From NCBI GenBank assembly GCA_031255275.1, contig JAIRSV010000040.1, forward strand, positions 1-21,857: a DNA stretch of 21,857 nucleotides, in the 5' to 3' direction. Below, piece by piece: positions 1 through 7,194 of this stretch. The notes below the pieces were generated by a model that saw nothing but the letters and a program-made list of their open reading frames with translations, was not told the DNA's origin and searched no databases. The stretch is from Proteiniphilum sp. (GTDB lineage Bacteria; Bacteroidota; Bacteroidia; Bacteroidales; Dysgonomonadaceae). A program made the position numbers and the translations under genes. How positions within the stretch are numbered: position 1 is the first letter of the stretch; each line of letters opens with the position of its first letter.

Positions 1-572
1 AAACAGGCACCCCCGGCTTCGCTCCCGGAAAGAAAGGTCAGGCCTATGCCGGTGCATCGGACGGTTACCTCACCTTCGGTTTATCCGATCTTCCGGAGGC
101 ATTGGGTACGGACTTCAGCGTCGGGTTCTGGTATAAGGTAAACGCCTCGCCCGACCGGGCCGGGATTATCGTTATCGGCCCTGAAGATAACAGTCGAATC
201 CACGGATTCCGTCTGTTTCGTGAAAACGCCGGCGGGAAACAGCGGATCAAAGCAAATGTAGGAAACGGTACGGCCGAAGGATGGGTCGATAATGAAAATG
301 GAAAAGCTGATCTGGATCCCGCCGACAACGCATGGCACTATATTACGTTAACCCTCACGAAGGGAAAAGCTACTCTGTATGTCGACGGCGAAGAGGCCGC
401 GACAAACAACTTGACGGAAATAAGCTGGGAAAGCTGTGATATTATGTCGATAGGATCGGGCGCCCCCCGGTTTACCGAATGGAATCACCTGTCGGACGAA
501 AGCCTGATCGACGAGTTGCGTCTCTTCAATAAGGCGCTGACGCCGGCTGAAATTCAGGATGTGATGAAGTAA
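1..572 (+). CDS. LamG-domain (concanavalin A-like) protein, C-terminal part
   Basis: This is the 3' end of a gene that starts before the window; the open frame (codons from position 3) runs to TAA at 570-572, giving about 189 visible residues. The fragment reads as a LamG/concanavalin A-like jelly-roll: an opening strand YLTFGLSDL, then FSVGFWYKV, a central WHYITLTL strand followed by ATLYVDGEEA, and the closing signature LIDELRLFNKALTPAEI, which is the usual C-terminal end of LamG_3 domains. Such domains bind glycans or act as spacers on cell-surface proteins of Bacteroidetes. The gene lies directly upstream of the GH144/GH3 enzymes on the same strand, so it may be a surface glycan-binding protein of the same utilisation locus; that role is inferred from context. 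No catalytic residues can be assigned. The N-terminus, signal peptide and any other domains lie outside the window. Confidence 0.85.
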   Translation, partial: TGTPGFAPGKKGQAYAGASDGYLTFGLSDLPEALGTDFSVGFWYKVNASPDRAGIIVIGPEDNSRIHGFRLFRENAGGKQRIKANVGNGTAEGWVDNENGKADLDPADNAWHYITLTLTKGKATLYVDGEEAATNNLTEISWESCDIMSIGSGAPRFTEWNHLSDESLIDELRLFNKALTPAEIQDVMK

Positions 573-590
573 TACCGGCGCCGGAGTGTA

Positions 591-627
591 AAGCCCTGCC
601 CTGAACACTGCGTGCAGGGCTTTTTTT
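591..627 (+). terminator. Rho-independent terminator between LamG gene and first GH144 gene
   Basis: AAGCCCTGC at 591-599 pairs with GCAGGGCTT at 614-622 around a 14-nt loop, and the downstream arm runs into seven T residues (621-627). It begins 18 bp after the LamG stop codon and its T run ends only 11 bp before the ATG at 639. There is no room for a promoter between the hairpin and the gene, so it may act as a partial terminator that lowers expression of the enzyme genes relative to the upstream binding-protein genes. Confidence 0.8.
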
Positions 628-638
628 ACCGCTTACCG

Positions 639-2303
639 ATGATGAGAGTAATCACCTGTTCGATGCTGTTCCTCTTCGCCTTTGCCTGTGGAAGAGGGAC
701 TGAGAGTCCGGAGGAGACGCCCGGTTCGCGCGGCGTACCGCTGACGTACCGTTCGGTGGCCGTTGACGGAGTTTCGGACGGACTTCGGTATGAAAATACG
801 GGAAGTGTGCCGGTAATCCGACTCTCGTTCACGGCCGCGGTAGAGCGGACGTCAGCCACTCAGGCCGTCGGAATGACGGATTGGGAGCTGAGAAGGGTCG
901 CGACGGAGATCTCCTTCCTGAATAACGACAGTGATCTGGTGATAAAGCCTTCCTCCCCCCTCAATCCGCTGTCGAAATATACGCTGACCGTGTCGACCGC
1001 TCTGAAGAGCAAACCGGGCGCTTCCCTGGTCAGGCCGCTCGCCGTAAGTCTGCTGACGGCGCCGGATTCTACCGACAAATTCCCCCGCATATCCGATGAT
1101 GAGCTGTTGACGCTGGTGCAGAAACAGACGTTCGGTTACTTTTGGGAGTTCGGTCACCCCGTGTGCGGAATGGCACGCGAACGAAGTTCGTCGGGCGATA
1201 TTGTCACCACCGGTGGTACGGGGTTTGGCGTGATGGCCATGATCGTGGCCGTCGAACGGCGCTTCGCCGGACGGGAGGAGGTGGTCGAACGGCTGTTGAA
1301 GATTGTCCGCTTCCTGAAGGGGGACGCTACGACGTATCATGGTGCCTTCGCGCACTGGATCAACGGACGCAGCGGGGGGACGCAGCCTTTCAGTGAAAAG
1401 GACAGCGGCGCGGATCTCGTAGAGACTTCATTCCTGTTCCAGGGGCTGTTGACGGCGCGACGCTACTTCGACGGAGAGAGTCCGCAGGAGAGGGAGTTGA
1501 GGGAGCTGATTACCGGTTTGTGGGAGGCGGTGGAGTGGTCGTGGTTCCGGCGCAACGGCGAGGAGGCGCTTTACTGGCACTGGAGTCCCGACCACGGCTG
1601 GGCGATGAATCTCCGCATCAGGGGCTGGAACGAGTGTCTGATCACCTGGCTGCTGGCGGCGGCGTCGCCTACCTTTCCCGTCGACAGGGCGGCCTATGAC
1701 CGCGGATGGGCCGACGGCGGCGGTATGAGGAACGGGAGGGTGTATTACGACATTCCGCTGCCGCTGGGACCCGCTTACGGCGGCCCTCTCTTCTTTGCCC
1801 ACTACTCGTTTCTGGGACTGAACCCCCGAGGGCTGAGCGATCGATATGCCGATTACCTGGAACAGAACAGGAATCATGCAAGGATCAATTACCGCTATTG
1901 TGTGGACAATCCGAAGGGGTACGCCGGCTACGGCGAGCATTGCTGGGGGCTGACGGCCAGCGACGGAAACGGTGGGTACGGCGCCCATTCGCCGACCGGC
2001 GACCGGGGGGTGATTGCTCCGACGGCTGCCCTGTCGTCCATGCCGTATACGCCCGAAGAGTCCATGAGGGCGCTCCGGTTCTTCTACTACAGGCTGGGCG
2101 ACAGGTTGTGGAAGCGTTACGGATTCATCGACGCATTCAACCTGACGGAGCAGTGGTATGCCGCCGACTTCCTGGCCATCGATCAGGGACCCGTCATCGT
2201 GATGATCGAGAATCACAGAACCGGGCTGCTCTGGGATTTGTTTATGAGTATCCCCGAGATACGCGCCGGACTGGCGGCGCTGGGGTTTGAATATGCGCAC
2301 TGA
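639..2303 (+). CDS. GH144-type (PF10091 glycoamylase-like) lipoprotein with N-terminal Ig-like domain; probable endo-beta-1,2-glucanase
   Basis: The protein has 554 residues from the ATG at 639 (a second ATG follows at 642). Longer frames using GTG at 612 would begin inside the terminator stem, so I reject them. The N-terminus is a lipoprotein signal with lipobox FAFAC. Residues about 30-145 look like a bacterial Ig-like (Big_5-type) beta-sandwich, ending in KYTLTVSTALKS. The PF10091/GH144 alpha-barrel follows from about 155 to the end. Family-like motifs are FWEFG (W169-E170), DIVTTGGTGFG (from D187), DLVETSFL (from D259), LYWHWSP (Y312-P317), WNECLIT (E332, candidate acidic catalytic residue), then HYSFLGLNP, CWGLTASD and PTAALSSMPYTP. 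Characterised GH144 members are endo-beta-1,2-glucanases releasing sophoro-oligosaccharides; older databases call the domain glucoamylase. The acidic stretch soon after the lipid cysteine (TESPEE) could favour surface export, but this is tentative. The esterase gene starts 14 bp downstream. Confidence 0.88.
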   Translation: MMRVITCSMLFLFAFACGRGTESPEETPGSRGVPLTYRSVAVDGVSDGLRYENTGSVPVIRLSFTAAVERTSATQAVGMTDWELRRVATEISFLNNDSDLVIKPSSPLNPLSKYTLTVSTALKSKPGASLVRPLAVSLLTAPDSTDKFPRISDDELLTLVQKQTFGYFWEFGHPVCGMARERSSSGDIVTTGGTGFGVMAMIVAVERRFAGREEVVERLLKIVRFLKGDATTYHGAFAHWINGRSGGTQPFSEKDSGADLVETSFLFQGLLTARRYFDGESPQERELRELITGLWEAVEWSWFRRNGEEALYWHWSPDHGWAMNLRIRGWNECLITWLLAAASPTFPVDRAAYDRGWADGGGMRNGRVYYDIPLPLGPAYGGPLFFAHYSFLGLNPRGLSDRYADYLEQNRNHARINYRYCVDNPKGYAGYGEHCWGLTASDGNGGYGAHSPTGDRGVIAPTAALSSMPYTPEESMRALRFFYYRLGDRLWKRYGFIDAFNLTEQWYAADFLAIDQGPVIVMIENHRTGLLWDLFMSIPEIRAGLAALGFEYAH

Positions 2304-2317
2304 TTAAAGATTATAAT

Positions 2318-3112
2318 ATGCTACACAACGTAAAAAAACTTTCCATGCTTCTGCTGCTGCACGGCCTCTTATGCTCGGCCGCCCAGGCACAGTACGGGGA
2401 ATATGATTCCCTCACCTTTGTCTCCCCCGGGGGTGACTCGCTGCACTATCGCCGGCTGAATCCCCTGATGACTGTTCCGGGAGAGAAATATCCCCTGATC
2501 CTCTTCCTGCACGGGGCGGGCGAGCGGGGGGAAGACAATGTCTCTCAGCTGTATCACGGCGCGATGATGTTTACCAATCCCGTAAACCGGGAGAGGTATC
2601 CTGCCATCGTCCTCTTTCCCCAGTGTCCGGCACGGTTCTTCTGGCCCATGCCTGAGAGACCGGATGGCTTCAGGCGGGAGAACCCTTTCCCGCTCGACGC
2701 TGAAATCTCCGCGCCGCTCGCCCTGGTGATGGAACTCCTGGAGAGCGTCATCGAGACCGCGCCGGTGGACACGGGCCGGATTTATGTCACCGGCCTGTCG
2801 ATGGGCGGCATGGGGACGTTCGACCTGGTCTGCCGCTTCCCCCGCCTCTTTGCGGCGGCGGTACCGATCTGCGGCGGCGTCCATACGGGGCGGTTCGACG
2901 GATTCGCGTCACAAACCGCCTTCAGGATATTCCACGGTGACGCGGACGCGGTGGTACCCGTCCGCTTTTCGCGCGAGGCATACCGCAAACTGAAGGAGCG
3001 GGGCGCGGAGGTGGAATATATCGAGTTCCCGGGAGTGAACCACGACAGCTGGAATCCGGCCTTCAACCGGGCGGACTTCCTGCCGTGGCTGTTTCAACAA
3101 CGAAAAAAATAA
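2318..3112 (+). CDS. Secreted alpha/beta-hydrolase (predicted esterase/peptidase, COG4099-like)
   Basis: This 264-residue protein starts with a Sec signal peptide (MLHNVKKLSMLLLLHGLLCS, likely cleaved after AQA near residue 24), so it is probably periplasmic or outer. The fold is alpha/beta-hydrolase: strand plus oxyanion motif LILFLHGAGERG (HGAG 65-68), nucleophile elbow VTGLSMGG with Ser161 in GLSMG, an acidic residue in FHGDADAVVP (Asp208 or Asp210), and the catalytic His242 in GVNHDSW. This arrangement matches the phospholipase/carboxylesterase and prolyl-oligopeptidase-like predicted peptidases common in Bacteroidetes polysaccharide loci. It is packed between two GH144 genes with 14- and 10-bp gaps, so co-transcription is very likely. 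A role in removing acyl groups, such as succinyl esters, from the glucan is an inference from that position. A peptidase or feruloyl-esterase-type activity cannot be excluded. Confidence 0.88.
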   Translation: MLHNVKKLSMLLLLHGLLCSAAQAQYGEYDSLTFVSPGGDSLHYRRLNPLMTVPGEKYPLILFLHGAGERGEDNVSQLYHGAMMFTNPVNRERYPAIVLFPQCPARFFWPMPERPDGFRRENPFPLDAEISAPLALVMELLESVIETAPVDTGRIYVTGLSMGGMGTFDLVCRFPRLFAAAVPICGGVHTGRFDGFASQTAFRIFHGDADAVVPVRFSREAYRKLKERGAEVEYIEFPGVNHDSWNPAFNRADFLPWLFQQRKK

Positions 3113-3122
3113 CGATACGATC

Positions 3123-4562
3123 ATGTATAAGACAAACTATCGCACACGCATACTCATCATCACCGCCCTGGTCGCGGGCCTCGCTGCGCTGACGGCGTGC
3201 GGCGGCGGCAGCGGCAACAGACGGGAGGGTGGGGCGGCGGCCGGAGACGGGGAGTACCGTCCCGCCGCCTTTGCCTCAGACGACGACTTCCTCGACTTCC
3301 TCGAGCAGGCCCACCTCAACTACATGTGGGAGGGGGCGGAACCCGTTTCGGGACTTGCGCCGGAACGTATCCACATCGACGGCGTCTATCCCGACGACGA
3401 CGCCGACGTAATCACCACCGGAGGCAGCGGTTTCGGCATCGCCGGGCTGCTCGTCGGCATCGACCGCGGATTCATCCCCCGTCGCGAGGGCGTGGAGCGG
3501 CTGCACAGGATAACCGCCTGGCTGGCGCGTGCCGACCGCTTTCACGGCATCTGGCCCCACTGGCTGCACGGCCCCACGGGAAGGGTGAAGCCCTTCAGCC
3601 CCAAAGACAACGGCGGCGATCTGGTAGAAAGCGCCTTCCTGATGCAGGGGCTGCTCTGCGTGAGGGAATACTTCAAAGACGGCGACGCGGACGAACAGCG
3701 GTTAGCCGCGGAGGTCGACACCCTCTGGCGCGGCATGGAGTGGTCGTGGCACCTCAACGGAGAGGACGTCCTCTACTGGCACTGGAGTCCGGAATATGGC
3801 TGGGAGATGAACTTCCCGCTGCAGGGATACAACGAATGTCTCATCACCTACATCCTGGCCGCCTCCTCGCCCACCCATCCCATCCCGGCGTCGGCCTACC
3901 ACAACGGCTGGGCGCGCGGCGGGGAGATCTGCAGCGAAGCCGTTGCCTACGACCTTCCGCTGCTGCTGAAGCACAACGGCGCCGAGGAATACGGCGGCCC
4001 CCTCTTCTGGTCGCACTACTCCTTCATCGGCCTCAACCCGCAGGGACTGAAGGATCGCTATGCCGATTACCGGGAACTCAACCGGAATCACACGCTGATC
4101 CACCACGCCTACTGCACGGAAAATCCCAAAGGCTTTGCCGGATATGGCGACGACTGCTGGGGGTTGACCGCCAGTTACTCGGTGAACGGCTATTCGGCCC
4201 ACATGCCGGTGAGGAATGATCTGGGCGTCATCACGCCGACGGCCGCCCTCTCGGCCTACCCCTACACGCCCGCCCTGTCGATGAAGGCCATGAAGCACTT
4301 CTACTTCGACCTCGGCGACAGGCTCTGGGGGAGATACGGCTTTTATGACGCCTTCAGCCAACAGGACGACTGGTATCCGCAGCGCTACCTGGCCATCGAC
4401 CAGCTCACCGTCGCACCGATGATCGAGAACGGCCGCACGGCACTGCTCTGGCGCCTCTTTATGAATGCACCCGAGATACGGGAAGGGCTGAAGAAGCTGG
4501 GATTCACCCGTGAAGCCGACGCGCCCGCACAGCCGCAAACCCTGCCGCAAACGCAGCCGTAA
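3123..4562 (+). CDS. Second GH144-type (PF10091) lipoprotein, probable beta-1,2-glucanase
   Basis: The 479-residue protein begins with a lipoprotein signal whose lipobox is LTAC, followed by a Gly-rich linker without an acidic cluster, so periplasmic retention is plausible. The Ig-like domain of the first paralogue is missing and the catalytic domain starts at about residue 50. Motifs mirror the first copy: NYMWEG, DVITTGGSGFG, DLVESAFLMQG (E169), LYWHWSP (Y218 onward), YNECLIT (E238), HYSFIGLNP, CWGLTASY, PTAALSAYPYTP. By eye, about half of catalytic-domain positions are identical, so the two are diverged paralogues rather than a recent duplication. An insertion rich in Asp (YPDDDAD) precedes the TTGG motif. 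The last 14 or so residues (Ala/Pro/Gln/Thr-rich) extend past the point where the paralogue ends and are encoded by the start of a 23-bp repeat array, whose first unit supplies the stop codon. Different chain-length preference or compartment from the first GH144 is possible but unproven. Confidence 0.87.
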   Translation: MYKTNYRTRILIITALVAGLAALTACGGGSGNRREGGAAAGDGEYRPAAFASDDDFLDFLEQAHLNYMWEGAEPVSGLAPERIHIDGVYPDDDADVITTGGSGFGIAGLLVGIDRGFIPRREGVERLHRITAWLARADRFHGIWPHWLHGPTGRVKPFSPKDNGGDLVESAFLMQGLLCVREYFKDGDADEQRLAAEVDTLWRGMEWSWHLNGEDVLYWHWSPEYGWEMNFPLQGYNECLITYILAASSPTHPIPASAYHNGWARGGEICSEAVAYDLPLLLKHNGAEEYGGPLFWSHYSFIGLNPQGLKDRYADYRELNRNHTLIHHAYCTENPKGFAGYGDDCWGLTASYSVNGYSAHMPVRNDLGVITPTAALSAYPYTPALSMKAMKHFYFDLGDRLWGRYGFYDAFSQQDDWYPQRYLAIDQLTVAPMIENGRTALLWRLFMNAPEIREGLKKLGFTREADAPAQPQTLPQTQP

Positions 4563-4794
4563 CCCTGCAATAAACGCAACCGTAACACTAAAATAAACGC
4601 AATCGTAACACTGCAATGAACGCGACCGTGAACGCCGAGATGAACGCGACAGGTTCGTTCCCGCGAACGCGGCACGTTCGTTCCCGCGAACGCGACAGGT
4701 TCGTTCCCGCGAACGCGACAGGTTCGTTCCCGCGAACGCGACAGGTTCGTTCCCGCGAACGCGACAGGTTCGTTCCCGCGAACACGGCACGTTC
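4540..4794. repeat. 23-bp tandem repeat array (minisatellite)
   Basis: Two related blocks share a 23-bp period. The first (units at 4540, 4563, 4586, 4609, then a degenerate one near 4632) is diverged, with cores such as AAACGCAACCGTAA. The second has six nearly identical units at 4646, 4669, 4692, 4715, 4738 and 4761, plus a partial unit to 4794. Each of these contains GTTCGTTCCCGCGAAC, whose ends form the inverted repeat GTTCG/CGAAC. The array covers the last codons and stop of the upstream GH144 gene and most of the 295-bp gap before bglX. There are no unique spacers, so it is not a CRISPR. Confidence 0.93.
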
Positions 4795-4857
4795 CACATC
4801 CGGCACAGCGGGGACGCCCCCGCTCCCGGTAAACCGCACACAAACCCATACATCAAA
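4795..4857 (+). other. Non-coding leader before bglX with GC-rich hairpin
   Basis: Between the minisatellite and the bglX start lies a perfect inverted repeat, AGCGGGG (4807-4813) with CCCCGCT (4818-4824) around an ACGC loop. No T run follows, so it is not a typical terminator. I see no TAnnTTTG promoter motif here. bglX is therefore likely transcribed from upstream through the repeats. Confidence 0.45.
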
Positions 4858-7179
4858 ATGAACAAAAAACAGCCAACAATGAAACCCTCCACAATCCACA
4901 CCTTATATATATGCGCCGCGCTGCTGCTCACCGCCTGCCGGCCGGGCGCAGCCCCCTCCGGCACACCGGACGCCGGCAAGTGGCAAAGCTTCAGCGGCGA
5001 CCGGCGCGTGGAACGACGCGTAGACTCCGTGCTGAAACGAATGACCCTCGAAGAGAAAATCGGACAGATGACCCAGTTCTCCGCCAACTGGTCGGTCACC
5101 GGCCCGGTGATGGCCGACGACCTGCAACCCTACCTCGAAAAAGGGTTGACGGGAAGCATCTTCAACGCCACCTCCGTCTCCGGCATCCGGCAAATGCAGC
5201 GGATCGCCGTCGAAGAGACACGACTCGGCATCCCCCTCCTCTTCGGACAGGACGTCATCCACGGCTATAAAACCATCTTCCCCATCCCCCTGGCCGAAGC
5301 CTGCTCGTGGGATCTGGCGCTGATGCGGCGTACGGCCGAAATCGCCGCCATCGAAGCCGCCTCCGACGGCATCAACTGGACGTTCGCCCCCATGGTCGAC
5401 ATCGCACGCGACGCCCGCTGGGGACGCGTCATGGAGGGCGCCGGCGAAGACCCCTGGCTCGGCGCCAAAATAGCCGAAGCCCGCGTCACCGGCTTCCAGG
5501 GAGGCCGGGGCGCCGATTCACTGCACGCCCTCACCACGCTCCTCGCCACCGGCAAACACCTGGCAGCCTACGGCGCCGCCGAATCGGGCAGAGACTACAA
5601 CGTGGCCGAACTCTCGGAACACACCCTCCGCAACGTCTACCTGCCCCCCTACCACGCAGCACTCCGGGCAGGCGCAGCCACCTTCATGGCCTCATTCAAC
5701 GAAATCAACGGCATCCCCGCCACCGCCAACCACTGGCTCCTGACCCGGGTGCTGCGCAACGAATGGGGATTCCGCGGATTTGTCGTCAGCGACTACACCG
5801 GCGTCAACGAACTCATCCCCCACGGCGTGGCCAAAGACGCCAAACACGCTGCCGAACTGGCCGTAAACGCAGGCGTCGGCATGGACATGACCGGCGGCGC
5901 CTACATCCGCCACCTCACCCAGTCCGTCAAGGAGGGACGCGTCTCCTTCCGGAGCATCGACAACGCCGTCCGCAGCATCCTCGAGATGAAGTTCCTGCTC
6001 GGCCTCTTCGACGACCCCTACCGCTACCTCGACGAAGAGCGTGCCAGGCAGAACACCATGAGACCCGAATTCATGGAGACCGCACGCACCGCCGCCTCAG
6101 CCTCAGCCGTACTGCTGCGGAACGACCACGGCCTCCTCCCCCTCACCCGTGCCTGCGGAAAAACCGTCGCTCTCACCGGCCCGCTGATGGACGACTCCAT
6201 CCACCTCAACGGCGAATGGGCCGGGCTGGGCGACCGTCACCAAAGCGTCACCCTCCTCAGAGGACTCACCGAGAAGTACGCCGGCACCACCGTCAAACTC
6301 CTCCACGCCCCGGGCACCACCCTCACGCAATCCACGCCCGAGGGGATAGCCCAAGCACTCTCCGTTGCCCGCCGTGCCGACATCATCATCGCCGCCATGG
6401 GCGAAGACTACAACTGGTCGGGCGAAGCCGCCGTGAGAACCGACATACGCCTGCCCAAAGCACAGCGTCAACTGCTCAAAGCCCTCCGTGAGACCGGCAA
6501 ACCCATGATCCTCATCACCCTCAGCGGCCGTCCGCTCGACCTCTCGTGGGAAGACCAGCACATGGACGCCATCCTGCAGGCATGGTTCCCCGGGACGCAG
6601 GCGGGACACGGCATCGCCGACCTCATCGCCGGCGACCGCAACCCCTCCGCCCGGCTCGTCATGTCATTCCCCCGCAACGTGGGACAGATCCCCATCTACT
6701 ACAACCAAAAGAACACGGGACGTCCCGTAGACCTCTCCGACGAGTCCACCGACTACAAATCCCGCTACCTCGACACCTCCGTCACCCCCCTCTACCCGTT
6801 CGGTTACGGACTGAGCTACACCACCTTCGAGGTAAGCCACGCAAGCATCAACAAAAAGGTGCTGAAGACAAAAAACGACAGCATCACCGCGACGGCCGAC
6901 GTCAGGAATACAGGCACGGTCGACGGAGACGTCGTCCTGCAACTCTACACCCGTCAGCTCGTCGCCGGCGTAACCCGTCCGGTGAAGGAGCTGAAAGGAT
7001 TCCGGAAAATCGCGTTAAAAGCAGGAGAGACCGTCCGGGTCACGTTCGTGCTGACCTCCGACGACCTCTCGTTCTATGGCATGGATATGCGGAAAAAAAC
7101 AGAACCCGGCGACATGAAGCTCTGGATAGCGCAACATGCCGCCGACGATTCCAATGAAATTGATTTCAGGATTGAATAA
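4858..7179 (+). CDS. bglX: GH3 beta-glucosidase (BglX-like) lipoprotein
   Basis: The protein has 773 residues, normal for BglX-type GH3 enzymes, which hydrolyse terminal non-reducing beta-D-glucosyl residues with retention. The start at 4858 gives a lipoprotein signal with lipobox LLTAC (Cys27); a second ATG at residue 8 is an alternative start. Domains in order: GH3 N-terminal TIM barrel (about 55-385) with FGQDVIHGY, GKHLAAYGA, and the nucleophile Asp312 in GFVVSDYTG; GH3 C-terminal sandwich (about 415-650) with AMGEDYNWSGEAAVR, where Glu523 is the candidate acid/base; and a C-terminal fibronectin III-like domain (about 680-755) with TGTVDGDVVLQLY. It probably finishes degradation of sophoro-oligosaccharides made by the two GH144 enzymes, as GH3 enzymes do in other beta-1,2-glucan loci. 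Linkage specificity cannot be read from sequence. Codon third positions are strikingly C-rich compared with the first GH144 gene. Confidence 0.93.
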   Translation: MNKKQPTMKPSTIHTLYICAALLLTACRPGAAPSGTPDAGKWQSFSGDRRVERRVDSVLKRMTLEEKIGQMTQFSANWSVTGPVMADDLQPYLEKGLTGSIFNATSVSGIRQMQRIAVEETRLGIPLLFGQDVIHGYKTIFPIPLAEACSWDLALMRRTAEIAAIEAASDGINWTFAPMVDIARDARWGRVMEGAGEDPWLGAKIAEARVTGFQGGRGADSLHALTTLLATGKHLAAYGAAESGRDYNVAELSEHTLRNVYLPPYHAALRAGAATFMASFNEINGIPATANHWLLTRVLRNEWGFRGFVVSDYTGVNELIPHGVAKDAKHAAELAVNAGVGMDMTGGAYIRHLTQSVKEGRVSFRSIDNAVRSILEMKFLLGLFDDPYRYLDEERARQNTMRPEFMETARTAASASAVLLRNDHGLLPLTRACGKTVALTGPLMDDSIHLNGEWAGLGDRHQSVTLLRGLTEKYAGTTVKLLHAPGTTLTQSTPEGIAQALSVARRADIIIAAMGEDYNWSGEAAVRTDIRLPKAQRQLLKALRETGKPMILITLSGRPLDLSWEDQHMDAILQAWFPGTQAGHGIADLIAGDRNPSARLVMSFPRNVGQIPIYYNQKNTGRPVDLSDESTDYKSRYLDTSVTPLYPFGYGLSYTTFEVSHASINKKVLKTKNDSITATADVRNTGTVDGDVVLQLYTRQLVAGVTRPVKELKGFRKIALKAGETVRVTFVLTSDDLSFYGMDMRKKTEPGDMKLWIAQHAADDSNEIDFRIE

Positions 7180-7194
7180 CCCGTACCGTTATTT
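7175..7194. terminator. Possible weak bidirectional stem at convergent gene ends
   Basis: AATAAC (7175-7180) pairs with GTTATT (7189-7194), spanning the only 9 bp between the stop codons of bglX and the minus-strand RNA methyltransferase and overlapping both stops. The six-pair stem is AT-rich with short A/T flanks, so it is a weak candidate. No better terminator is visible for either gene. Confidence 0.25.

Noticed and set aside
612..638. GTG at 612 as start of the first GH144 gene
   Set aside because: It lies in the terminator hairpin and would put nine residues before a good lipoprotein signal that starts at the ATG at 639.
4646..4783. Possible CRISPR array
   Set aside because: Units are directly adjacent with no unique spacers and no cas genes are nearby.
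4616..4861. Small plus-strand frame over the minisatellite encoding a repetitive Arg/Phe/Pro peptide
   Set aside because: It is the translation of the tandem repeat, with 23 bp not divisible by three; no supporting start signal or homologous protein features.
3702..5099. Minus-strand frame of 465 residues across the second GH144, the repeats and the bglX start
   Set aside because: Antisense to two clear genes; its repetitive section is only the 23-bp minisatellite read in frame.
5307..6491. Plus-strand frame of 394 residues inside bglX
   Set aside because: The translation is extremely Arg/His/Pro-rich and lies entirely within bglX in another frame; it reflects the C-rich codon third positions.
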